A DNA stretch of 64,000 nt. It comes from Streptomyces candidus (GTDB lineage: Bacteria; Actinomycetota; Actinomycetes; Streptomycetales; Streptomycetaceae). The translations under genes were made by a program, and so were the position numbers. Where the stretch lies: assembly GCF_014207445.1 (NCBI RefSeq), contig NZ_JACHEM010000007.1, positions 124,001-188,000 of the forward strand, read 5' to 3'. The first letter of the stretch is position 1. Each line of letters begins with the position of its first letter. The notes below the pieces were generated by a model. That model saw nothing but the letters and a program-made list of their open reading frames with translations, did not search any database and was not told the DNA's origin. Shown here piece after piece: positions 33,232 to 40,395 of this stretch.

Positions 33232-34860
33232 ATGACGATCCTCGACGAACGTACGGTACCCGCCGCGGAGCCCCCCGCCGGCCCCGCGCCCGCCCCCGCC
33301 GCGCCCCCCGCCGACCTGCGGCGCGCCCGCGACGAACTGCGCCGCATCAAGGAGGAGGTGAGCCGCGGCCCCGACCCCGCCGCCACCCGCCGCCAGCACG
33401 AGAAGAACAAGCTCACCGTCTACGAGCGCCTCCACCTCCTCTTCGACGAGGGCACCTTCACCGAGATCGAGACGCTGCGCAGGCACCGTGCCACCGGCTT
33501 CGGCCTGGAGGACCGCAAACCGCACGGCGACGGCGTCGTCATCGGCTGGGGCCTGGTCCACGGCCGTACCGTCTTCGCCTACGCACACGACTTCCGGGTC
33601 TTCGCCGGGGCCCTCGGCGAGGCGCACGCCGCCAAGGTGCACAAGGTGATGGATCTCGCCGAAGCCGCCGGCGCACCGCTGGTGAGCCTCAACGACGGCG
33701 CGGGCGCCCGCATCCAGGAGGGCGTCACCGCTCTCGCCGGATACGGCGGCATCTTCCGCCGCAACGTCGCCGCCTCCGGCGTCATCCCCCAGATCAGCGT
33801 CATGCTCGGACCCTGTGCGGGCGGCGCCGCCTACTCCCCGGCACTCACCGACTTCGTCTTCATGGTGCGTGACACCGCCCAGATGTTCATCACCGGGCCG
33901 GACGTGGTCCAGGCCGTCACGGGCGAACGCATCACCCACAACGGCCTCGGCGGCGCCGACGTCCACGCCACCGTCTCCGGCGTCAGCCACTTCGTGCACG
34001 ACGACGAGGAGAGCTGCCTGGAGGACGTGCGGTTCCTGCTCGCACTGCTGCCCGCGAACAACCGGGAGCTGCCGCCCACCGCGCACTGCGACGACCCCGC
34101 CGAGAGGCGCACCGACGCGCTCACGTCCCTCGTCCCGGCCGACCCCGGCCACTCGTACGACATCCGGGGCGTCATCGAGGAGATCGTCGACGACGGTGAG
34201 TACCTGGAGATCCACGAGACCTGGGCGACGAACATCGTGTGCGCGCTCGCCCGCCTCGACGGGCAGCCGGTCGGCATCGTCGCCAACCAGCCCGCCTCGC
34301 TCGCCGGCGTCCTCGACATCCACGCCTCCGAGAAGGCCGCCCGCTTCGTCTCCACCTGCGACTCCTTCAACATTCCGCTCGTCACCCTGGTCGACGTCCC
34401 CGGCTTCCTGCCCGGCGTCGGTCAGGAGCACAGCGGCATCATCCGGCACGGCGCCAAACTCCTGTACGCCTACTGCAACGCCACCGTGCCGCGGGTCTCG
34501 GTCGTGCTGCGCAAGGCGTACGGCGGGGCCTACATCGTCATGGACTCCCGGTCCATCGGCGCGGACCTCTCCTTCGCCTGGCCCACCAACGAGATCGCCG
34601 TGATGGGCGCCGAGGGCGCGGCGAACGTCGTCTTCCGCCGCGAGATCGCCGCGGCCGACGACCCCGAGTCGCTGCGGGCCCAGCGCATCAAGGAGTACCG
34701 CACCGAACTGATGCACCCCTATTACGCGGCCGAGCGGGGCCTCGTCGACGACGTCATCGACCCCGGTGACACCCGCGCCACCCTCGTCCGCTCGCTGGCC
34801 ATGCTGCGTACGAAGAAGGGCGAAGTGCCCGCCCGCAAGCACGGAAACGTACCGACCTGA
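33232..34860 (+). CDS. Acyl-CoA carboxylase beta (carboxyltransferase) subunit
   Basis: The 542-residue protein belongs to the PccB/AccB family, with an N-domain and a C-domain of the crotonase-like carboxyltransferase fold. Recognisable blocks are S-L-N-D-G-A-G-A-R-I-Q-E-G, G-P-C-A-G-G-A-A-Y-S-P-A, G-F-L-P-G and K-A-Y-G-G-A-Y-I-V-M. With a biotinylated alpha subunit from the genome and the epsilon subunit at 21484, it makes malonyl-CoA (or methylmalonyl-CoA) for chain extension. The first 20 residues are a Pro/Ala-rich tail. It leads the minimal-PKS block. Confidence 0.94.
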   Translation: MTILDERTVPAAEPPAGPAPAPAAPPADLRRARDELRRIKEEVSRGPDPAATRRQHEKNKLTVYERLHLLFDEGTFTEIETLRRHRATGFGLEDRKPHGDGVVIGWGLVHGRTVFAYAHDFRVFAGALGEAHAAKVHKVMDLAEAAGAPLVSLNDGAGARIQEGVTALAGYGGIFRRNVAASGVIPQISVMLGPCAGGAAYSPALTDFVFMVRDTAQMFITGPDVVQAVTGERITHNGLGGADVHATVSGVSHFVHDDEESCLEDVRFLLALLPANNRELPPTAHCDDPAERRTDALTSLVPADPGHSYDIRGVIEEIVDDGEYLEIHETWATNIVCALARLDGQPVGIVANQPASLAGVLDIHASEKAARFVSTCDSFNIPLVTLVDVPGFLPGVGQEHSGIIRHGAKLLYAYCNATVPRVSVVLRKAYGGAYIVMDSRSIGADLSFAWPTNEIAVMGAEGAANVVFRREIAAADDPESLRAQRIKEYRTELMHPYYAAERGLVDDVIDPGDTRATLVRSLAMLRTKKGEVPARKHGNVPT

Positions 34861-34906
34861 CGCTGACCACTCCTGTGAACAGGGGAAAAGCTCGCCCGGC
34901 GGCAGG

Positions 34907-34949
34907 TCCACGCTCGCGCGAGCCACGGTCGAGAGCCAGGCCTTTCCAT
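34907..34949 (+). promoter_or_regulatory. SARP-type promoter of the minimal PKS operon
   Basis: TCCACGC (34907), GCGAGCC (34918) and TCGAGAG (34929) repeat every 11 bp, with TTCCAT (34944-34949) 8 bp after the last as the -10. The predicted start near 34956 leaves a leader of about 220 nt before the KS-alpha gene. Confidence 0.7.
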
Positions 34950-34955
34950 GACCGC

Positions 34956-35174
34956 ACCGGACGCCGGAGGACGCCACGAGCGCCCCGCCGGACCCGGTAC
35001 CGGCCGGCCGGGGCGGGGAGGCCCCGACCCTGAACCACCCCGGCCGCCGCACACGGACCACGAGCAATACGAGAGCCATACGAGTCACGGACGAAGGGAT
35101 CGACAGTGACCCCCACAGCTCCATCCGGCCGGTGCGCGTCGGCGCACACGGCCCCGTCGAGGGGCAGGTAGTCC
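34956..35174 (+). other. Long 5' leader of the PKS operon with possible mini-ORFs
   Basis: The gap between the carboxylase and KS-alpha genes is 314 bp. Besides the promoter, it holds a 53-codon frame (34948-35109, ATG inside the -10 region, rich in Pro, Gly and Arg) whose end overlaps a 21-codon GTG frame (35106-35171) ending just before KS-alpha. Neither resembles a known protein, and the first would start upstream of the predicted transcript. They could be chance, or leader ORFs coupled to KS-alpha translation. Confidence 0.3.
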
Positions 35175-36440
35175 ATGCGCAGAGTCGCCGTCACCGGCCT
35201 GGGCGTTGTCGCGCCGGGCGGGGTGGGTGTCAAGGAATACTGGGACCTGCTCACGTCGGGACGCACCGCCACGCGCCGCATCTCGTTCTACGACCCCTCG
35301 CCCTTCCGTTCGCAGGTCGCCGCCGAATGCGACTTCGACCCGGCGACCGCGGGACTGTCCCCGCAAGAGATCCGCCGCCTCGACCGGGCCGCGCAGTTCG
35401 CGGTGGTCTCCACCCGGGAGGCCCTGGCCGACAGCGGACTGGACACCTCCGCCCTCGACCCGGGGCGCATCGGCACCTCGCTCGGCAGCGCCGTCGGCTG
35501 CACCACCAGCCTGGAACGTGAGTACGTCGTCGTCAGCGACGGCGGCCGCAAGTGGAACGTCGACCACACCTACGCCGTACCCGAGCTCTACCGGCACTTC
35601 GTCCCCAGCTCGATGGCTGCCGAGGTCGGCATGGCGGCCGGCGCCGAAGGCCCCGCGGCCGTCGTCTCCACCGGCTGCACGTCCGGCCTCGACTCGTTGG
35701 GCCACGCCGTGGAACTCATCCGCGAGGGCACCGTGGACGTGATGATCGCCGGTGCCACCGAGGCGCCCATCTCGCCCATCACCTCGGCCTGCTTCGACGC
35801 CATCCATGCCACCACCCCGCGCAACGACACCCCCGAAAGCGCCTGCCGCCCCTTCGACGCGACCCGCAGCGGTCTCGTGCTCGGTGAGGGCGCGGCCATC
35901 CTCGTACTGGAGGAGCTGGAGAGCGCCCGGCGCCGCGGGGCCCACATCTACGCGGAGATCGCGGGCTTCGCCTCGCGCTGCAACGCATACCACATGACCG
36001 GGCTCAAGCCCGACGGCCGCGAGATGTCCGAGGCCATCGACGTGGCCCTGGGAGAGTCCCGGCTGCCGCCGGAGGCGATCGGCTACATCAATGCCCACGG
36101 CTCCGGCACCAAGATGAACGACCGGCACGAGACCGGCGCGTTCAAGCGCAGCCTCGGCGACCACGCCTACCGCACCCCCATCAGCTCCATCAAGTCGATG
36201 ATCGGGCACTCGCTCGGCGCGATCGGCTCCCTGGAGATCGTGGCCTGCGCACTGGCGATGGAGCACGGGGTGCTGCCGCCCACCGCCAACCTGCACGAGC
36301 CGGACCCCGAACTCGACCTGGACTACATCCCGTTGACGGCCCGCGAGGCCAGGCCCGACGCGGTGCTCAGCGTCGGCAGCGGCTTCGGCGGCTTCCAGAG
36401 CGCCATGGTGCTGGCCCGGCCGGAGAGGAGCACGGCATGA
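35175..36440 (+). CDS. Type II PKS ketosynthase, KS-alpha
   Basis: The 421-residue protein is the catalytic chain-building half of the type II ketosynthase heterodimer. The active-site Cys168 lies in [11 protein letters not shown], and the two His-containing blocks I-N-A-H-G-S-G-T and [11 protein letters not shown] are intact. It condenses malonyl-ACP units onto the starter. A GAGGGGCAGG site precedes the ATG. The stop overlaps the start of a 15-codon mini-ORF that leads to the CLF gene. Confidence 0.96.
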   Translation: MRRVAVTGLGVVAPGGVGVKEYWDLLTSGRTATRRISFYDPSPFRSQVAAECDFDPATAGLSPQEIRRLDRAAQFAVVSTREALADSGLDTSALDPGRIGTSLGSAVGCTTSLEREYVVVSDGGRKWNVDHTYAVPELYRHFVPSSMAAEVGMAAGAEGPAAVVSTGCTSGLDSLGHAVELIREGTVDVMIAGATEAPISPITSACFDAIHATTPRNDTPESACRPFDATRSGLVLGEGAAILVLEELESARRRGAHIYAEIAGFASRCNAYHMTGLKPDGREMSEAIDVALGESRLPPEAIGYINAHGSGTKMNDRHETGAFKRSLGDHAYRTPISSIKSMIGHSLGAIGSLEIVACALAMEHGVLPPTANLHEPDPELDLDYIPLTAREARPDAVLSVGSGFGGFQSAMVLARPERSTA

Positions 36441-36484
36441 GCCCGGCCGCAGAGGAGCAGAGCTTGAGGAGGAGCGCCGCATGA
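36414..36484 (+). other. Duplicated junction with mini-ORF coupling KS-alpha and CLF
   Basis: A 19-bp segment at 36414-36432 (end of KS-alpha) is repeated with one mismatch at 36441-36459. Between the genes, an ATG overlapping the KS stop (36437) opens a 15-codon frame containing a strong GAGGAGGAG site, and it ends on the ATGA of the CLF start (36482-36484). KS and CLF genes are usually joined directly by ATGA; here a small duplication seems to have inserted a relay frame. Confidence 0.55.
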
Positions 36485-37704
36485 GCAGGACCGCCGTGGT
36501 GACCGGCCTGGGTGTCACCGCGCCCAACGGGCTGGGCACCGAGTCGTACTGGAAGGCCACCCTGGCAGGGGAGTCCGGGCTCGGCCCGGTCACCCGCTTC
36601 GACGCCTCCGGCTACCCGTCGCGCGTCGCCGGCGAGATCGCCGACTACGTGGCCGAGGAGCACATCCCCAGCCGCCTCATGCCGCAGACCGACCACATGA
36701 CCCGCCTGGCGCTGACCGCCGCCGACTGGGCGCTTGCCGACGCGGGCATGGACCCGGCCGAACTCCCCGAGTACGGCGTCGGATGCGTCACCTCGGCCTC
36801 CGGCGGCGCGGTCGAGTTCGGCCAGCGCGAGCTGCAGAACCTGTGGAGCAAGGGCAAGGAGTACGTCAGCGCCTACCAGTCCTTCGCCTGGTTCTACGCG
36901 GTGAACACCGGCCAGATCTCCATCCGCAACAAGCTGCGCGGTCCCAGCGGCGTCCTGCTCACCGAGCAGGCCGGCGGCATCGACTCCCTCGGCCAGGCCC
37001 GCCGGTACGTCCGCAAGGGCTTCCCCGCGGTCATCTCCGGCGGCGTCGACGCACCCCTGTGCCCGTGGGGCTGGGTCCCGCAGATCGCGTCCGGCCTGCT
37101 GAGCACCGTCAACGACCCGGCCCGCGCCTACCTCCCCTTCTCCGCGGAAGCGAGCGGATACGTACCCGGCGAGGGCGGTGCGATCCTCCTCATCGAGGAC
37201 GCCGAGGCGGCCCGTACCCGAGGAGCCGCGCACCGCTACGGCGAGATCGCGGGCTACGCCGCCACCCTGGACCCGCCGCCCGGCTCGGGCCGCCCGCCCG
37301 GACTGCGCCGCGCGGCCGAGAACGCCCTGGCCGACGCCGGGGTCACGCCCGGCGACATCGACGTCGTCTTCGCCGACGCGGCGGGCACCCCCGCACTCGA
37401 CCGCGCCGAATCGGCCGCGCTCGTCGCGCTCTTCGGCCCGCGGGCCGTGCCCGTCACCGCCCCCAAGACGATGACCGGCCGCCTGCTCGCCGGGGGCGCC
37501 GCACTGGACGCGGCCACCGCCCTGCTCGCCCTGCGCGACGGAGTGATCCCGCCCACCGCCCACGTCACCGGCCCCGCCCCCGACCAGCAGATCGACCTGG
37601 TCACCGAGGCACGCGAAGCACCGCTGCGCACGGCCCTGGTACTCGCCCGCGGTCACGGCGGCTTCAACGCCGCCCTGGTCGTACGCCGGCACCCGGACGC
37701 CTAG
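36481..37704 (+). CDS. Type II PKS chain-length factor, KS-beta
   Basis: The 407-residue partner of KS-alpha keeps the ketosynthase fold, but the catalytic Cys is Gln163 (L-L-T-E-Q-A-G-G-I-D-S), the CLF hallmark. It helps to set chain length and decarboxylates malonyl-ACP in some systems. It follows KS-alpha with a strong AGGAGGAG site. The chain length of the product cannot be judged safely from the pocket residues by eye. Confidence 0.96.
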   Translation: MSRTAVVTGLGVTAPNGLGTESYWKATLAGESGLGPVTRFDASGYPSRVAGEIADYVAEEHIPSRLMPQTDHMTRLALTAADWALADAGMDPAELPEYGVGCVTSASGGAVEFGQRELQNLWSKGKEYVSAYQSFAWFYAVNTGQISIRNKLRGPSGVLLTEQAGGIDSLGQARRYVRKGFPAVISGGVDAPLCPWGWVPQIASGLLSTVNDPARAYLPFSAEASGYVPGEGGAILLIEDAEAARTRGAAHRYGEIAGYAATLDPPPGSGRPPGLRRAAENALADAGVTPGDIDVVFADAAGTPALDRAESAALVALFGPRAVPVTAPKTMTGRLLAGGAALDAATALLALRDGVIPPTAHVTGPAPDQQIDLVTEAREAPLRTALVLARGHGGFNAALVVRRHPDA

Positions 37705-37770
37705 AGCACCCGCGCAGCCACCTGGACCCCACACCCCCATCCGCCCTGCCCGTCGAAAGGACGTCACACC

Positions 37771-38061
37771 ATGCCCACCACGAGCACCACCACCCACGTC
37801 ACCCTGACCCTGACCGACCTGACCCGCATGCTGCGCGAGAGCGCGGGCGAGGAGGAGGGCGTCGACCTGGACGGCGACGTCATCGACACGCCCTTCATGG
37901 ACCTCGGCTACGACTCCCTGGCGCTGCTCCAGGTCATCGGCCAGATCCAGCGCGAGTACGGCATAGAGATCCCGGACGACGCCGTGGTCGACGCGGAGAC
38001 CCCGGGCGCGCTGCTCGCCCTGGTCAACGCGGGGCAGGCGGGCCAGGCCGACGCGGCCTGA
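37771..38061 (+). CDS. Type II PKS acyl carrier protein
   Basis: The 96-residue protein carries the phosphopantetheine site L-G-Y-D-S-L-A-L, with Ser near residue 53, in a four-helix ACP framework. The N-terminal 10 residues are Thr-rich. It shuttles the growing polyketide and malonyl units for KS-alpha/CLF and needs the PPTase encoded at 26548. GAAAGGA precedes the ATG. Confidence 0.95.
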   Translation: MPTTSTTTHVTLTLTDLTRMLRESAGEEEGVDLDGDVIDTPFMDLGYDSLALLQVIGQIQREYGIEIPDDAVVDAETPGALLALVNAGQAGQADAA

Positions 38062-38075
38062 GCCGCGCCCCGACG

Positions 38076-38113
38076 CGGCGGCCCCGACCGGCCCCCTCCG
38101 GCCGGGGCCGCCG
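38076..38113 (+). terminator. Strong stem-loop after the ACP gene (attenuator?)
   Basis: A 16-bp stem with one mismatch (38076-38091 with 38098-38113) and a 6-nt loop lies between the ACP and the acyltransferase genes. It may reduce read-through, so the ACP and upstream genes would be made in excess of the acyltransferase, or stabilise the upstream mRNA. Confidence 0.55.
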
Positions 38114-38168
38114 CCCCCGCACCACCCACCGGGCCCAGCCACCAGGACCCCCGCCCGCAGGAGGGAAC

Positions 38169-39932
38169 ATGTCGCTCACATCGTCCAGCGCGGTCGTGCG
38201 GAGGCTGGTCGTCAGCCCCGGCGCCGCACCCTCGCACTCCCGGCCCACCGTGACCCCCGCCGCGGTGTCGGCGGTACTGCGTGCCTTCGGCCGCCCCCTG
38301 GACCAGCTGCCGGTCCGTACGGTCGTCTACGTCGGCGGCGCCGCACACCCCGCCGCCGACCCCCTGCCCCCCGAGCACGAGGGGTTCACCGTACGGTGCG
38401 AGCCGACCCCCGCCCGGGCCCTGCGCCGGGCGGCCCGCGAACTGCGCGACCACACCACGGACTTCGCCGTCGTCGCCGGGTTCGGCGAACCCGACCCGCA
38501 GGCCATCACCGTGCAGGCCCTCAAACGGACCGCCGAGGCCGTCGCCGACTCCGACCGCGTCATCGGCGTGCTCGACCTGTCGACCGGCACCGAGGACGAC
38601 CTCCCGCCGGTCCGCCCGCTGCGCCACGGCCACCGGGTCACCGGGGCCGAACGCCACCGGCTGCTGCTGTGGTCGGGCAAGGACGCGGCGGACGAGTCGC
38701 GGGTGCGCGGCGAACTCCTGCCGCTGCTGAGCGGCCTGCACAGCGAGGCCTTCCCGGCCCTGCCCACCGCCGTCCCCTGCGGAACTCCGCCAGGACCGGT
38801 CCGGGGTGCCGCCGTCGCCGTGTCCGCGCTCGCGGCCGGGACAGTCCACAAGGCGAAGGCGGTACGGGCGGGCAGACCGCGCCCCGTCGCTTTGCTCTTC
38901 CCCGGCCAGGGCTCCCAGCACACCGGCATGGCCCGGGGCCTGTACGGCCGCGACCCGGTCTTCACCGCCGCCGTGGACGCGGCCCTGTCGCACATGGGCG
39001 AGGAGGGCCCGAAGATCCGCTCCGACTGGCTCACCGACGGCCGACCGGAGATCCCCGTCGACGACGTACGGCGTGCCCAGCCCCTGCTGTTCGCCGTGGA
39101 CTACGCCCTCGGCAGGCTCGTTCTGAGCTGGGGAGTGCGCCCGGCCGCGCTGCTCGGGCACAGCGCGGGTGAGCTGGTGGCCGCCACCCTGGCCGGAGTC
39201 GTCGCCCTGTCCGATGCGGTCGCCATGGTGATGTCACGGGTCCGCGAAGCGGTGAAGATCCCCGAGGGCGGCATGCTCGCGGTCGCCGCGGGCCCGGAAC
39301 GGCTGGAGCCCTACCTCGCGGGCGACGTCGCCGTGGCGGCGGTCAACTCGGCCCAGCAGGTGATGCTCGCGGGTCCGGCCGGACCCCTCGCCGCGGTCGC
39401 CGCCCGGCTGCGGGCGGACGGCCTCACGGCCGTCGAGGTCCCGGCGTCCAGCCCGTTCCACTCCCCGGCGATGGCCCCGGCCGCCGAACGCGTGGAGGCG
39501 GACTGCCGCAGCATCCCGCTGCGTGAACCCCGCCTTCCCCTGTACTCCGGCTACACGGGTGCGCTCATGGGCCCCGCGGAAGCACTCAGCCCGCGTTTCT
39601 GGGCCCGCCAGATCACCGACACCGTCCACTTCAAGGCGGCGCTCGAAGAACTCCTCGCCATCGAGGACGTTCTGCTGATCGAGGCGGGCCCCCGGCAGAC
39701 CCTCACCGCCTTCGCCCGCCGCCACCGTGCCGTCCGCCTCGGTGCCTCGGCCGCGACCCCGCTGCTGCCGGCCCGCCGGGGAACCGAGGAGGCGGACCGG
39801 CAGTCGGTCCTCACGGCGGCGGCCCGCATCTGGACCGAGGGGCACGACCTCGACCTGGAGGCCGTCTCCCGGCTGTGGACCTGGAGCGCCACCGGGGCAC
39901 GTGTACCGGCGGCGGTGGGGCTTGCCCCATGA
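38169..39932 (+). CDS. Acyltransferase with a long N-terminal extension
   Basis: The 587-residue protein has a complete malonyltransferase-type domain from about residue 238 to 535: F-P-G-Q-G-S-Q (244-250), G-H-S-A-G-E with Ser332, and S-P-F-H-S-P with His431. The first 235 residues are not part of that domain; they hold alternating helices and strands (V-V-Y-V-G-G-A-A, D-F-A-V-V-A-G-F-G) that recall a reduced ketosynthase-like or linker fold, without catalytic Cys or His. It may load starter or malonyl units on the ACPs, standing in for the Ser-less acyltransferase at 25309. An AGGAGGGA site precedes the ATG. Confidence 0.85.
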   Translation: MSLTSSSAVVRRLVVSPGAAPSHSRPTVTPAAVSAVLRAFGRPLDQLPVRTVVYVGGAAHPAADPLPPEHEGFTVRCEPTPARALRRAARELRDHTTDFAVVAGFGEPDPQAITVQALKRTAEAVADSDRVIGVLDLSTGTEDDLPPVRPLRHGHRVTGAERHRLLLWSGKDAADESRVRGELLPLLSGLHSEAFPALPTAVPCGTPPGPVRGAAVAVSALAAGTVHKAKAVRAGRPRPVALLFPGQGSQHTGMARGLYGRDPVFTAAVDAALSHMGEEGPKIRSDWLTDGRPEIPVDDVRRAQPLLFAVDYALGRLVLSWGVRPAALLGHSAGELVAATLAGVVALSDAVAMVMSRVREAVKIPEGGMLAVAAGPERLEPYLAGDVAVAAVNSAQQVMLAGPAGPLAAVAARLRADGLTAVEVPASSPFHSPAMAPAAERVEADCRSIPLREPRLPLYSGYTGALMGPAEALSPRFWARQITDTVHFKAALEELLAIEDVLLIEAGPRQTLTAFARRHRAVRLGASAATPLLPARRGTEEADRQSVLTAAARIWTEGHDLDLEAVSRLWTWSATGARVPAAVGLAP

Positions 39933-40138
39933 CTGCCGTCCGCCGGCTGCTCAGGGCGGGATTTCGCACCCTGTCCGCCGCGGGCCTGATGTGGCTCGGC
40001 CTCGCCGCCGAACCGCCCGATCCGGCGGCCCAGGCCCCGCCCGAACTGCGCCCGCCGCCCGCTGGGCACCCTGAACGCCTCTGCCCGGACGTGCCGCTGA
40101 GCGCCACGGAACGGGCGCTGGACCGCCAGCTGCACTGA
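39929..40138 (+). CDS. Small DUF6059-like protein at the end of the PKS operon
   Basis: The 69-residue protein overlaps the acyltransferase stop by ATGA. The C-terminal part contains G-H-P-E-R-L-x-P-D-V-P-L-S-x-x-E-R-A-L, a pattern I associate with small actinobacterial proteins annotated DUF6059 beside antibiotic genes. The N-terminus has a basic stretch and a hydrophobic L-x-x-A-G-L-M-W-L-G-L-A segment that could touch the membrane. The function is unknown. It is followed by a terminator and probably marks the right edge of the cluster. Confidence 0.68.
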   Translation: MTAVRRLLRAGFRTLSAAGLMWLGLAAEPPDPAAQAPPELRPPPAGHPERLCPDVPLSATERALDRQLH

Positions 40139-40155
40139 CCGCCGTGCCCCTCCGG

Positions 40156-40191
40156 ACCGGCCGCCCCCGCCTCACCGAGGGGGCGGCCGGT
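40156..40191 (+). terminator. Terminator of the minimal-PKS operon
   Basis: A perfect 13-bp stem (40156-40168 with 40179-40191) with a 10-nt loop, 18 bp after the last stop, followed by a short T-containing stretch. The rest of the gap up to 40396 shows no further gene. Confidence 0.8.
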
Positions 40192-40395
40192 TCTCGTGCG
40201 TATGTACGGGGGTTCATACCAGAGCGGGACCTGGGGCGGGGAACTTTGGCAACACCCCCTCACCCACGGAAGGTTCCCGACTACTGTGAGTGGCCGGTGA
40301 TCAACGGGGGCCCGCATCACCCGAGTTGAGTTCAGCCCTGTGCGAGTGCTCTGTCACACACCGAATCCCTGGGGCCCCACGTACCGAGGACGCTG

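Noticed and set aside
38169..38880. N-terminal part of the acyltransferase as a separate gene or active ketosynthase
   Set aside because: It is in frame with the AT, there is no start codon with a ribosome-binding site between them, and no catalytic Cys/His set.
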